Assembly: GCA_022560025.1 (NCBI GenBank)
Contig: JAFISE010000098.1
Span: 60,616-124,615 of the forward strand
Direction: 5' to 3'
Length of the DNA stretch: 64,000 nucleotides
Source of the DNA: Stagonosporopsis chrysanthemi
Taxonomy: Eukaryota; Ascomycota; Dothideomycetes; Pleosporales; Didymellaceae
Under the pieces are notes generated by a model that had not been told where the DNA came from, did no database searches, and saw only the letters and a list, made by a program, of their open reading frames with translations. The position numbers and the translations under genes are program-made. Positions 30,364 to 42,798 of the stretch are shown in pieces (the first letter of the stretch is position 1; the number at the start of each line of letters is the position of its first letter).

Positions 30364-32548
30364 TTACAACTCGTCGTGGCCAGGCTCCTCGTCCTCACCA
30401 GCGCCACCAGCTCCGCCATAAAGCTTGGAGGTGATGGGGTAAGCGACGTCGGACAACTTCTGGAACTGCTCGTCGAAGTCCTCGGCCTGGGCGTCAGCGG
30501 AGTTCTCACTGAGCCAGTCCTGGGTCTCCTTGACGGCCTCAAGGAGAGACTCCTTGTCGTCATCCTCAATCTTGCCACCAAGACCCTCATCGTCGTTGAC
30601 CTGGTTCTTGAGGCTGTACGCGTAGTTCTCGAGCTTGTTGCGGGACTCAATGCGCTCGCGGTTGGCCTTGTCCTCCTCGGCGTACTTCTCGGCCTCTTCA
30701 ACCATGCGCTCGATGTCCTCGGCGGTAAGGCGACCCTTGTCGTTGGTGATGGTGATGCTCTCACCCTTGCCAGTGCCCTTGTCGACAGCGGAGACCTTGA
30801 GGATGCCGTTGGCATCAAGCTCGAAGGTGACCTCAATCTGGGGAACACCACGGGGCGCGGGACTGTGATGCTTGTTAGCTTTTTTCAGAGCGCACGATTA
30901 AGACTTTAACTTACGGAATGTTGGTGAGCTCGAATTTGCCGAGATTGTTGTTATCCTTAGTCATAGATCGTTCGCCTTCGAATACCTGAATGAGGACAAC
31001 GGGCTGGTTGTCGGCGGCTGTAGAAAAGATCTGGCTCTTCTTGGTGGGGATAGTGGTACCGCGCTTGATGAGGTGGGTCATGACACCACCGGTGGTCTCG
31101 ATACCAAGGGTAAGCGGGTTGACGTCCATGAGGATGATGTCGTCAGTGCTGGCATCACCAGCAAGAACACCACCCTGGACAGCGGCACCGAAAGCAACAG
31201 CCTCATCTGGGTTGACATCCTTGCGAGCCTTCTTTCCGAAGAACTCCTCAAGCATGGCCTGAACCTTGGGGATACGAGTGGAACCACCAACGAGGACGAT
31301 GTCATCGATGTCGCTCTTCTTCATCTTGGCGTCCTTGAGAACCTGCTCGACAGGCTTGAGGGTCTTCTTGAAGAGGTCGTTGTTCAGCTCCTCGAACTTG
31401 GCGCGAGTAAGAGTCTCAGAGAAGTCTTTGCCCTTGAAGAAAGACTCAATCTCGATCTTGGTAGTCTTCTGGGAGGAGAGAGTACGCTTGGCCTTCTCAA
31501 CTTCACGCTTGAGCTTACCCATGGTCTTAGCATCCTTTGTGACGTCGACGTCGTTCTCCTTGTTGTACTTCTTGGCGAAGTAGTTGATGACACGGTTGTC
31601 GAAGTCTTCACCGCCGAGATGAGTATCACCAGCGGTAGACTGAACCTCGAAAACGCCCTCCTCGATGGTGAGGATGGAGACGTCGAAAGTTCCACCACCA
31701 AGATCGTAGACAAGAACCTGGCGTTCCTTCTGGTCGGTCTTGTCAAGGCCATAGGCGAGAGCGGCAGCGGTGGGCTCGTTGACGACACGGAGAACGTTGA
31801 GGCCGGCAATGGTACCGGCGTCTTTGGTGGCGGCACGCTGAGCGTCGTTGAAGTAGGCGGGAACGGTAACAACCGCGTTCTTGACCTCCTCGCCGAGGTA
31901 GGCCTCAGCGACCTCCTTCATCTTGCCAAGAACCATGGCAGAGATCTCTTCGGGAGTGAAAGTCTTCTCTTCCTTGTGGACCTCGACGCTGACGCGGGGC
32001 TGGCCTCCCTTGTTGACCACCTTGAAGGGGAAGTGCTTGATGTCATTCTGGACGGACTTGTCGTTGAACTTCTGTCCGATGAGACGCTTCTGCGGAGGTT
32101 GTTAGTGGCTGCGATGGATAGATTCAAATTGTGCAACTTACGACGTCGAAAACAGTGTTGTGGGGGTTGCTGGCGAACTGGTTCTTGGCGGCGTCACCAA
32201 CGAGACGCTCGTCGTCGGTGAAAGCGACCCAGGATGGTGTGATACGGTTACCTGTAAAGGACACTTGTCAGTTGCGTTCGAGCATAGCAGTTTCGCAGCA
32301 AACTTACCCTGGTCGTTGACCAGAATGTCGACCTTTCCGTTCCTCATGATACCAACGCAAGAGTAGGTTGTTCCCAGATCGATACCAATGACGGGTCCTG
32401 TGACGGCATTGCTGTCCTCAGCAATGGGCTCCTGATCCGCAGCGCGGGCAGGCATCGCGAGCATCAAGCCAGCGACGATGACCATGAATAGATAGAAAGC
32501 AATGCTCCATGTGGAGCGCTTGCTGGCGCTCCGTGAGCTGCGCGCCAT
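30364..32548 (-). CDS. KAR2: ER Hsp70 chaperone BiP/Kar2
   Basis: Four exons on the minus strand: 32548-32308, 32251-32142, 32089-30915 and 30862-30364, 674 aa. The start at 32548 gives a basic N-region then the signal sequence FYLFMVIVAGLMLAMPARA. The ATPase domain shows IGIDLGTTYSCVGI, VLVYDLGGGTFDVSI, and IVLVGGSTRIPKVQ; the substrate-binding domain includes NPLTLGIETTGGVMTHLI and FELTNIPPAPRGVPQIEVTF. The C-terminus is an acidic lid ending in HDEL, the ER retrieval signal. The protein folds nascent secretory proteins, helps translocation, and is an expected target of the unfolded protein response. Codon use is strongly biased, as in highly expressed genes. Long antisense frames over it are a known by-product of Hsp70 sequence. 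Confidence 0.98.
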
Positions 32549-35353
32549 TGTGTATGTGGGTTGTATGAATCGGCCTCCGGGTGGCTTCAATGGTCGCAGG
32601 CGCGTGCGGGGTGCGAGACTGCAAGAGCTCGCTGCGCGTGTGGTGGGTGGAGTACAGACGACTCCGGGTATCTAACAAGGAAAGAAAGACAAGCCAGTAG
32701 AAGTTGACTGTCGGAGTGGGATGGAGGAAGAAGAAGGTAGAGCTGGCGGTGGGCGTTATATGTGGAGCGGGTTTCTACACCTCGAAAGAACAGCTGGCTG
32801 TTGCTGGTATTTCGAGCTCCCGGCCTTTCACCGCTTCCGTGTTCGGCCTTAGCGTCGCCACTTCGGCTTTGTTCAATCTGGAGTAGCCCGCACATCAGCC
32901 TTAATTTCACTCGCTCTCATGCTTCATTGGTACAGGACACGTGTAGTTTCACTGGCTGCTCGAACTTTCTACTACCTTCGCAGTCCGTGATACGTGTTAT
33001 CCGCAGCACCAAGTCGTGCCATCTGAGTCAAGCGAAGAGCCATAGCTGTCCTTTCAGCTAGATTACAGAACAATGCCGAGCATTGCATTTAGACAATCCC
33101 CTGTCAGCAGCATGATTGTGTCAATGTGAAGCCACCGCTAGGCTTCAGCCTCACCCGCAGGATGTCAAGGTGGCCTTTCCGAAACCCTGTCTTCTATGCA
33201 AAAAATTGACATTTGTCCATTTGCGCTTCGTCCGCCAATCAACGTGAGCCAATACTGATGTTCGTGGAGGTCTGAGCGGCAGCTTCGCTTGGGCCTTGTA
33301 AGTTTTGGCCAGCAATACGGCTACGCTGTCCTCTATCACTACAACGCCGCCTGATGATGCAACCCTGCAACACGAGAAAATGCCTCCCATACGCCCAAGG
33401 CAACCGTATGAATGACGAAAAAAATGACTAAAGACTTCGGATTTATTGCTGAAGTTCACAGGCAGCAATTGTGGACAGCATCTGAGCTTGGCACATAGGC
33501 AGAAAGCAGACTCTTTCTTGAGGATACTCTTTCTGAGCAAGATCCAACGGACGCCAGTGCCAACTTCTCATAGAAGGGAATTTCGCGTTTGCGAGGGAAG
33601 GGTTGCATTGCCTGAGTACCTCCTGACTACGATATGCAGATACATTGATGGCAGTGCTCTGGCGTTGCGGAAACATTAAGCCAGCTCGGGCATCTCAGGA
33701 TGCCAATCTTTAGTGCCGCAATCAATGTTGAGGAAGTTTTCCGTTTCCAGTAGGATGATGGCGATACGAGAAGGTGAAGCGCAGGGACAAGCATTGCAAA
33801 GGCTTGGGCGGGCCTTTGCTGTGCGACGTAACATGGCGGTGTGGTGACGAGAGAATTCCGCGGGATAGTCGCCAACGCTGCAACGAATCATCAGAAATCA
33901 TAAATCGAGGATTTTCAAAATGTCTCGGCAGAGGGCCAAAAACAAATTCCCAAAATGTCGATCGGGTGAGGCAACACGACATTCACTTGGTTTACCGTGG
34001 ACATCGTGGAGCTCACATGGTGGTTGCTGACGCCGGCGTTGAGACGTCAACCTTATGCAGGTATCATCTGAAACCACAGACCTCAAACCACGTAATGCAC
34101 ACCATCGCTGTCTTCAGCATCGCATAATTACTTCTTTCGGAAACCTCAGAGGTTCAAGTCGATCACAGCACTAGAAGATTGGCGTTTTCGAAGCCTCTGA
34201 GTCGCCGAGAGCTGGTCCCGGCTCACTGCAAGAACCGAGTGCTGTACAGTCCGTGACTTTTTCTCTTTGCTGGACAGGGTCCGACTCGGCACAACAACTC
34301 TTGGTATACTTAATTTGGAACTCGGAGCAAAGTATCGATCACAGCACTAAAGTCTTGGATGACAATGCTGGGCAAAGTTTTTCCAACTCGCAGGGCCTGT
34401 GCCTAGTGCCAGCTCTTGAAGCAACGCATGCGCACATAATTTTTTAGCTCGAGGAAGAAATCCAGTCAGCATACTATCGGTGGCGTAATTCCCTCTTGCT
34501 ATAGTTGCATGAGTGAAAGACACACGACATTGCGTGCGCTGCTGATCAACCACCAGGTACAGTTTGTCAGAAACAGCGTTGGCATTTGTTGAGTCTTATT
34601 ATCTTCCACAAGCATGGTATTGTCCTGAAACGTACTGTGTAGCTGCTCTCAACATTGCCTTTTAGGAACGCGCCAGGCATGCCGATTGTTCGCCGACACT
34701 CGACCGCCGACATTGCAACCACCAGTGGCTATTCTCAATGCTATACCCATCGTATCAAGTGGACTACTTAGACCCGGGCATGCAGTAAATAAGCCTGCAA
34801 TGATGTGTCGCAAAGCAGAGAGATGTGGCTAGCGTGCCTAACGCATCTCAATAGGTAGGTACGCGTTGAGGTCGCTGCGGCGATGGTTGATTGCCCTGCA
34901 TAGGAAAGCATGAGGTAGCAAGCAAGTAGCGTTGTCATCAAGCCACGAAGTCGAATCCACGATAGGCATATCTATCTACAGGTCTCTTGTCGGCACGTGT
35001 GAGCTGCCCTCCCTGCAGCCACAGCAACCGCCGAGTCCACTTTTGTAAGACCAAGAGGTCGCTTACAGAAGCAAACATTAGTCACAAACGCTCAAGAGTC
35101 GGCTACATCGTGGTGGTGTGTATGTTGTCATTTGCTCTGGTGCTGCCTTACAAATCACTCACTACAATTTTCAGAGTGACGTCTGCGGGGCCTATTCTGC
35201 CGGCTACGCTATCCTATGAACGTCACCTCAGGAGCAATTTCGAGAAGTGGGGAGGCTGTATAAAGTACTCGCAGCCCTCCCACCCTGCAACTCGATAATC
35301 AATCACAGTCTTCCAATTGATTGCCCGTTTCGTTTTCTTTCCAATACGCAATC
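32549..35353. other. BiP promoter and gene-free stretch, 2.8 kb
   Basis: Upstream sequence of BiP at the left and of the flavin oxidoreductase at the right. No frame between has a recognisable domain. A 15-bp direct repeat lies at 34159-34173 and 34335-34349. Confidence 0.4.
32937..32944. promoter_or_regulatory. Palindrome ACACGTGT upstream of BiP
   Basis: A perfect palindrome with an E-box core (CACGTG) about 390 bases before the BiP start. bZIP factors such as HacA, which control BiP, bind related ACGT-core or CAGCGTG-like sites. The match is suggestive only, and the distance is long. Confidence 0.25.
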
Positions 35354-36679
35354 ATGGGCGCCGAAGCAAACACCGATAAGCCACATTCTCACCATGCTCT
35401 TCCCAAGGACATCCCGACTGAGGATCATCTAAGGAACATTGCGGCTCCCGGTGTGAGTGTTGCATTTGAGGACTCTAAAACTGTATTCTGACTGCTAAAG
35501 ATCTCATATTTCACACCCCTCCAAGACCCACCAGCTGGTACCGCACTGGGTATGACCGATGGCAGCTCAAAGATCCCCAAGCTCTTTACCCCGCTCAAAA
35601 TTCGTGGTCTTCAGATACAGAACCGCATTGCACTCTCACCTCTCTGCCAGTACTCATCGCAGGACGGCCATGCAACAGACTGGCAGCTCACACACCTGGG
35701 CGGTATTCTCCAGCGTGGCCCAGGTCTGACTATGGTCGAGGCTACTGCTGTCCAGTTCAATGGTCGCATCACGCCTGAGGACGTCGGTCTCTGGAAGGAC
35801 TCTCAGAAGGAGCCTCTTCGTAGAATCGTCGAGTTCGCACACGGCCAGAGCCAGAAGATTGGCATTCAGCTTGCACACGCTGGACGCAAAGCCAGCACCG
35901 TCGCTCCGTGGTTGAGCAAGGGCGACATTGCCGGGAAGGACTTGAACGGCTGGCCAGACAACGTGCACGCTCCCTCTGCTATCGCTTTCAATGAAAACCA
36001 TTGCCAACCCAAGGAGATGACCTTGGACGACATTGAGCAGCTGAAGAAGGACTTCAAGGCTGCCATCGAGCGTGCTGTCTCCATTGGCTTCGACTTCATC
36101 GAAATTCACAACGCTCACGGCTACCTCCTCCACTCCTTCCTGTCACCCGCATCCAACAAGCGTACCGATAAGTATGGTGGATCATTCGAAAACCGCACCC
36201 GTCTTACTCTTGAGATCGTTGACGTGGCTCGCGCGACTATCCCCAAGGACATGCCCCTGTTCCTCCGCATCAGCGCCACAGACTGGCTTGAGGAAGCTGG
36301 TGTCGAGGGCTGGACCGTCGAGCAGACCGTCAAGCTCTCAGAGCAGCTTGCCGAAAAGGGTGTTGACCTTCTTGATGTTTCCTCAGGCGGTCTACACGAG
36401 AAGCAGCATATTCACGGCGGTCCTGGGTACCAGGAGCCGTTCGCTAAGGCTGTGAAGGACAAGGTTGGTGGTAAACTGCTTGTCGGAACAGTTGGCTCAA
36501 TCACCAACGGAAAGCAAGCCAACGGCTACCTAGAGGACGATAACCTCGATGTCGCATTCATTGGTCGCATGTTCCAGAAGAACCCTGGTCTCGTTTGGCA
36601 GTTCGCCGACGACCTTGGTGTCGAGGGTCGCTGGGCAAACCAGATCCGTTGGGGCTTTGGTGGAAGGGGCAAGAAGTGA
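35354..36679 (+). CDS. Old-yellow-enzyme-type NADH:flavin oxidoreductase (YqjM/XenA class)
   Basis: Two exons, 35354-35452 and 35501-36679, 425 aa. A TIM-barrel FMN enzyme reducing activated C=C bonds. Marks of the YqjM class are the Cys in LSPLCQYSS, which tunes the flavin, and the substrate-anion pair in IEIHNAHGYLLHSFL followed by SNKRTDKYGGSFENR. FMN contacts are expected in LVGTVGS and FIGRMF near the end. The intron joins IAAPG to ISYFTPL, a natural beginning for the family with a short polar N-terminal extension. No signal peptide, so cytosolic. It may act in stress or xenobiotic metabolism; no pathway partner is fixed by the context, though a P450 and a dioxygenase lie 3-6 kb downstream. 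Confidence 0.92.
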
Positions 36680-37315
36680 GTGTTTCAGATCTTATAGAAT
36701 ACTCTCATATTTGTCACGACGTTATGATCTAGACATGTACACGAAGACAGCACCAGGTGGCGCATTTGTACAGTAGTTTGAAGATATAAGACTGTTTCTA
36801 TATTACTGTCTCACTTCAACTCCTTTCTCCTTCGATTTTTCGGTCGTCTCTCCACATGCGTCGCTGACCTGTGTTCAGAGATCAGATTATCAACAAGAAT
36901 GCGTTCGCAAATGAGGCTGCATTCGTGGAGCATAAGAAGGCTTAGAAGCCCTGTATGTATCAACACCTAGATTAATAGGTCGTGCCTCTTTCATGTTGAT
37001 GTAAACCAGCTGTGATCATGTCAGGGTGCGGGAGCCGAAACTTCTGATTGGCCATAACGTTTTGTCACGACGTCATACATCCAGATCGTTGGATGCCAGC
37101 TTTGAGCTTGGTTCAATAGGCGATGTTGTGTCTGAACCATGGCGGCTGAATTGTCAAACGTCTTCTTGATATTTGCGCCTCGCTTGCTTTCCAGAGTGAT
37201 GCCGCTTCTACTGACTTCACCACGAAATCCTTTGATCCACTTTACCTCAACACCTTGTGCCCAACTGGTTCCTCTTAGCAGACTTTGAGTTCCTCCAGTA
37301 CATCAAGTCTTGGTT
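36680..37315. other. Intergenic
   Basis: 3' region of the oxidoreductase and promoter of the DUF1769 gene. Nothing else seen. Confidence 0.4.
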
Positions 37316-38676
37316 ATGGGTCTTTTGGGAGGATCAGGCGGCGTGGTAGACCCTGCAGCTAGAGACAAATACCTACTTCAAGGTTCACTCTGTCCAGTCT
37401 CAAATAACTGCAGCACACTGATCGACCCTCTGTAGTCACTGCTGGTCCAACATACGACCCAAACACACACACCCAAGTATCGGTAAACAGCTCAGAGGTT
37501 CACAAAGTCGACAATGATCTCGCGACAACCTACCTCCGCGTGCGAATAAGGGAATACCATGGCCTGCCTCAAGACGCACCCCAGAACTGCTCTTATTTCG
37601 ACCATCCCCTTCATTCTTCAGATCGATACTCAGTCGCATGGTCGTTTGTTCCGAAGCGCAATATCGCTGGTACGGATCTGACTATGGGCTTCGACTTTGG
37701 CCATCCTGTGCGCGACCGTCTGCCACCTGGCACCAAGACTGCAGTCAAAATCGCAACGACCGTGCTGGACCCAGGTTTATACGCCGACCCATTCAGTGAT
37801 GAGCCTTACTTGTATGGACCAATGCTGAGTAGTTGCTTCACGCTCTGTGTTGGAGGGAGGATCGACGAGGAAGATGCAGAGAAGCAGTTGGAACGCTTGA
37901 ACGGAGAGAATGGTGGTGTTGTAGAAGAGGGCGCATCACTTTCGGGCGAGATGGTGCGTGAAAGCCAGAATATTCCGTCAACATGGAAAGCACGGAGGAA
38001 GTTCTTCCTCGATCAATCGCAACTGGAGAACTTTACGTTTGAGAAGGGAAGATTGTATCATGCAGATTTCTTCAATCCACATCTTGACTTCTCGAACTTC
38101 TCGCTGAGATTGCCGGGATTCTCAATTAGTGTGGCGAAGTATGTGGATGAGAAGACGCATCACCTACGATTTGTCTTGAAGAGTAGGGAAAGCGGTGAGC
38201 TGCTGTTCACGGTGTTTTTCAAGCTGTTGTTTGGGCAGGAGCTTGAGAAAACATTGAGTAATGAGGAACAACGAACGGATGGGCCGAGCAATTCCCAATT
38301 TCAGGCAGTCGAAAAGCAATCCGATACTCGTCCAGAACAGAAGGTAGACGCAAAAGCGGAGAGACCCAGACGACAATCGACGCAGCGAGAAATTCTTGGA
38401 GGCAGCCAAGCACCGTCCTTCCAGGAGCCAGCCGGTTTCAGAGCACCAGTGTCATATAAGAGATACGACGAAAGGGACTACATTCTCAACACGGTAACGG
38501 ATACGTTGGCGCAGTCAATATCAGCTGCATTTGGTGCTATGGGTTTTGGTAATTCGTCCCAGTCGGACAAAGGCGAGGATTGTTCGCCTAGGATCCACGG
38601 AAAAGCTATGGATGAGCTTGACGACAGTGCAGTGAAAGAGCATCTGGACGACGGGCATAGTACTATTAGACAGTAG
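37316..38676 (+). CDS. DUF1769 family protein (Duc1-like)
   Basis: Two exons, 37316-37382 and 37436-38676, 435 aa. The first exon codes MGLLGGSGGVVDPAARDKYLLQ and joins VTAGPTYDPNTHT through a 53-nt intron with a GTTCAC donor, poor but in frame and needed for the conserved start. The core shows SYFDHPLHSSDRYSVAWSFV, LTMGFDFGHPVRDRLPPG, LYGPMLSSCFTLCVG and GRLYHADFFNPHLDFSNFSL, then a C2-like LRLPGFSISVAKYVDEKT. This is the fungal DUF1769 domain. Fission yeast Duc1 with this domain works at ER-plasma membrane contacts and binds phosphoinositide; whether this applies here is inference. The last 170 residues are variable and polar. Confidence 0.88.
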
Positions 38677-39246
38677 CGGCAACAACTGAAGACGCTGTTG
38701 CAACGTCGTCAATGATAATTGGTTCAAACCAATGGCGATGCAGATTCATTTCTATTCCTTCTTATCCTGTCAACTCACTACTACTGCGAAGGATCCAGAA
38801 AGACTCCTTTACTTATGAGTTCCGTGGTGAAGTCAGGAGTTTTGAGGGTCACCGTGCGCCAATCTAGTGGAATATTTCAAGGCCTGCCAACGCAACAACG
38901 CAAGGCTTATAGAGGCAATAACTTTATTGGATAGAATACCTCTCTGGCTTTATTACCACGCGATTTCGCATACAAATCTGAGCATTGCGAGTCTATAGAA
39001 CAATTCGACGTTCTGGTGTTGAGGAATCGCCACCTCGGCCGAGCTGTGCATCCACACAAACACGAAAGATCCCCGTACGCCTCTGCCGGCAGTGAAACGC
39101 GGGGTCACAAAGCTCGGCCGAATGTTTCGGGATCTCCCCACTTCCCCACAGCTCGGAACGCGGAACGCGGAACCTGCGATATGTAGTCATAACCTTGAGA
39201 AGCTTAAAGATGAGCACTCCTGACAGGAAGAATCCGCATCTTCAAC
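38677..39246. other. Intergenic
   Basis: Contains a perfect inverted repeat ATTGG-TTCAAA-CCAAT near 38720, and the P450 promoter. No gene. Confidence 0.4.
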
Positions 39247-40999
39247 ATGGGCAATCTCGTACCGATTGTGGTTGCCTTGGGCGCAGTCTTTCTTGCCCAC
39301 ACCTTCCTTGCTGACCCTCTCCGCAAGATTCCTGGCCCCGTGTCCGCCCGGTTCTCGCGACTATGGATGGTGCAGCGCTCACGTGCTGGCGACATGCATA
39401 CAACCATGATCGCGTTACACAAGAAGCACGGAAAGCTTGTGCGGACAGCCCCTAACGAGATCAGTATCTCGGACCCAGCGGCTATCAAGACCATCTATGG
39501 TGCTGGATCGAAGTTCCGGAAAAGCGATTGGTACTCGGTCTGGCAGGGACACCGTACCTTCGATTTGTTCGGTGAGAGGGATGAAAAGATTCACGGCAAA
39601 CAGCGTAGGCTTGTCAGCAATATTTACAGCTTAGATCAGTTGAAGAAGATGGAGTCGTACGTTGACAGCACTTTGACACTGTTCCTGGAAAGGTTGGGTG
39701 AGGTCGGTAGAAAGGGTACTGTTGACGTGGGAAAGTGGGCACAGATGTTTGCTTTTGGTGCGAATCCCACGTATTATGCCTCTGACGAGTAGCTAACATT
39801 CACTAGATGTCATTGGAGAAGTCACGTTCTCCCGACGCTTCGGCTTCCTTGCCGCTGGGAAAGACGATGGTTCATTCTCTGCCATAGACGCAGCCTTACT
39901 GTCGGCTTCTTGGATTGGCCAGACCCCTTGGTTGTATTGGCTGCACGATCTCTTCATGCCATACATTGGCAATCATCTCGGTGTCAACAATCGCAACGGC
40001 TCACTGCGTCAGTTTGCTGCCCGAGAGTGCGAGGAGCGCAAAGGTCGAGGCAGTGACCACCGAGACATACTGCGGGCACTTATGGATGTCAAAGAGCAAA
40101 AGCCAAACGAGTTTGACGACAACGGCGTGCTGAGCATGGCAGCAAGCAACATCTTTGCTGGAAGCGATACCACAGGTATCAGCATCGGTGCGGTGCTGTA
40201 CCATCTCTGCAGAAATCCTGATTGTAAAGAGAAGCTGTTGGAAGAGATAAGAGACACGGTACACAAGGAGAATTTGGACGCTTCGGGGAATATGCCATTC
40301 AAAATTGGCCACGCTATGCCTTATCTGCAGGCTTGCATCTATGAAGCGTTGAGGATGCATCCAGCGGTTGGCATGTCGTTACCCCGGGTTGTGCCTGCTG
40401 AAGGTTTCGAGATTGATAACAAGTTTATCCCGGCCGGTGTAAGTGGGCTCAGTTAACGTAGGCTCAAGCTTTTGCTAACATGTTCTCAGACAATCGTTGG
40501 TGCAAACCCTTGGGTAATACACAGGCAAAAGGAGATATTCGGGAATGACTGTGATATCTTTCGCCCAGAAAGATGGCTCGAGGGTGACAGAAGTCAGATG
40601 GGTATGTTTGTGTGTCAATCTGTGTGTGCAGAACTGATTTCGACCTGCAGACCGTAATTTCTTTGCCTTTGGTAGTGGCTCACGAACGTGTATTGGAAGG
40701 AGTAAGTCGATCGAGCTGCATTGAATGCACCAAGAGAAGACACATTGGTTACTGACTTATAACCAGATTTGAGCTGGATTGAAATGACAAAGTTGATACC
40801 TTCGCTTTTGATGCGCTTCGACATCAATTTGGCAAACACAAACGACGAACCTGAGCAGCATTGTTGGTATGACTCCATTCCACTCTCCTCCGTCTACCAT
40901 AATCATCTAACAGTTCTCAGGTGGTTCGTCAAGCAAGAGGGATTGGACATGCGCCTCACACCACGTGTTGAGAGAGCTGACAGCCCGATCATGACATAG
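39247..40999 (+). CDS. Cytochrome P450 monooxygenase (pisatin-demethylase/benzoate-hydroxylase-like)
   Basis: Six exons: 39247-39757, 39807-40438, 40490-40601, 40651-40701, 40767-40866 and 40921-40999, 494 aa, phases closed. An N-terminal membrane anchor (LVPIVVALGAVFLAHTFL) is followed by the proline-rich hinge KIPGP. The I-helix oxygen motif is FAGSDTTG, the K-helix is EALR, the meander has FRPERW, and the haem loop is FAFGSGSRTCIGR with Cys near residue 432. The sequence KFRKSDWYSVWQGHRTFDLF is typical of the fungal ER P450 clade often named pisatin demethylase or benzoate 4-monooxygenase. The substrate is unknown. The stop codon lies only 59 bp from the stop of a convergent TauD-type dioxygenase, a second oxidative enzyme. 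Confidence 0.92.
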
Positions 41000-41058
41000 G
41001 CTTAACCAACTTGTATTTAATAGAGTGCTGTACATTAGCGCGCTCACGAAAGAATAAA

Positions 41059-42276
41059 TTATGCCGAAACAGTATATGCTCTATCGTTATCACCCTCGGT
41101 CTCGCTCTTGACCTTTTGCTGCCTCGCTTCCAGTGTTTCAGTTCTCGACTTGCTGTTCGGGTCCAAGTATGGTGCCTCCCCAATACCCACAGCACGGTTT
41201 CCGAAGCGCTCACCAAGACCCTCGTAGTCGTTGGTAGCAGTATGGAATGCACTGCGGTTGTCCCAAATAGCTTGGCACGTTAGTCACGACCATCTTGAGC
41301 ATACGCCGCCTTGCACTTACCAAGATCATTCTCAGACCTCCACTTGAAACGAACCTGCAAGTCGTGGTTCTCATAAATCATATCCAAAAACTTCTTCAGC
41401 AGCTCCCCGCTCTCCTTGTCATTCAACTCATTGATGTACTTCGGAAACGGACCCAGAGCATAAATGCTCTTCCATCCCGTGACAGGGTTGGTGCGCACTA
41501 CTGGGTGCACAGCGCTCAACTCCTTGCCAACATTCTTCGGGCTCCCACGCTGCTGCTCGTAGATCTTGACTTTCTCAGGGTTCGCAGCTGCCGCCTTGAT
41601 GAAACCGTCTCCAATGAACGTCGCAGTCAGGCTCTCGAAGAAAACCTGGTACGCGCGCGAGAAGCGGTCGTAAATCTCGTATCCAGAGGCCCAGAGTGTG
41701 TCACCGCCGGTTTCAGGCAGCTGAGTCAGACGCAACGATGTGTAGTCCGCGGGCACAGGCTCGAATTGGATGTCTGAGTGCCACTGAGCGGCATCGAGGC
41801 GGCGGCTGCCGCTTTGGCGCTGGTCCTTGTTATAGGCAAAGGTCTTTTTGCGCTGCAGAGAGCTGATGGTGCTGATTTCCGCGTCTGCTACTCCAAATTC
41901 GCTGGTGTTGTTCAGGATGGGGTGAATGTGTAGCGTCGAGTCGGTGGGCTTGTTGGTTAGTTGGCCGAGTCGATGGACCAGTTGCTTCTGGAGGCTATCT
42001 GTGAGGTTGTTTTGGGCTCTGAAAAAGACGACACCGCGTTCAGAGACTGATTTGATTCAGTAACAATATGATAATGCTTTGAGAAGGGTACTGACTGGTG
42101 ATGGCAAGATCGCGGATGAGCTCGTCAGCATCCGAAGCGTTCAAGATATCATCAACAATATTGACGGTAGGATATTCGCGACCAATAACTGGAGTCGCTT
42201 CTTCAAACTTGAACTTTCCATCGAGTTTACCTGACTTCTGTAGTGGTGCAGGGTGGATCTTGGCTTCTGATCCCAT
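41059..42276 (-). CDS. TauD/TfdA-type 2-oxoglutarate dioxygenase
   Basis: Three exons on the minus strand: 42276-42096, 42046-41321 and 41270-41059, 372 aa. Fe(II)/2-oxoglutarate enzyme. The facial triad is H-x-D in AAQWHSDIQFEP (His near residue 149) and a distal His in IWDNRSAFHTAT (near residue 310); the oxoglutarate Arg is in GERFGNRAVGIGEAP. Other family marks are ISERGVVFFRAQNN and LPETGGDTLWASGYEIYDRF, followed by RTNPVTGWKSIYALG. Fungal relatives are taken as sulfonate or taurine dioxygenases that free sulfite for sulfur nutrition, but many have other substrates. Tail to tail with the P450. Confidence 0.92.
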
Positions 42277-42798
42277 ATTGATAGATTTACCTGACAGTTG
42301 CGAATTCGAATAATCTCAATACTGAACTCAGGTGTATTCTTCTGTGCTTTGTTCGGGTGTGGCATCAGCTCATACTTATACATATTGTCTTGTTGGTTCG
42401 CTATCGTGATTGCGACTTCGAGTTGGTGGGGGAAGCACGCAATGTGGGTGTGGAGATCACGTCAACCACAAAATGCTTATATCGCGAATACGCCGTCGAA
42501 TGAGATGTTAAGGATAGCCCATAAATCCGCTAAAATCCTCAGTGGCATGTTTAGAATTCTGGGCCGGATGCTGAGCTGACTCCGTTGGCCGTTTCCGCTG
42601 CGAATTTCGGCCTGAAACTATGTCTACTTATCTTAAGGCTCCGATGGCCGACGGCCAAGTACCGATGGCCGGCAAGAAACAGCAGCAAGTTGAAATCGTC
42701 AGGCTGAAGCAATAAAATCAACACATTACACACGATCGAGATCTCCAAGTGATGATAAATGCCATACAGCTTGAAGTATCGTACATCTCACCGAAGTC
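42277..42798. other. Intergenic
   Basis: Upstream of the dioxygenase and downstream of the xylosidase gene. No gene recognised. Confidence 0.4.

Noticed and set aside
31073..32221. 382-codon open frame antisense to BiP
   Set aside because: Hsp70 genes commonly carry long antisense frames because of codon bias. The translation has no domain, and the sense gene with introns is certain.
38719..38735. Inverted repeat ATTGG-TTCAAA-CCAAT as a T-arm of a tRNA
   Set aside because: The loop has the wrong length, and no acceptor or anticodon arm is present around it.
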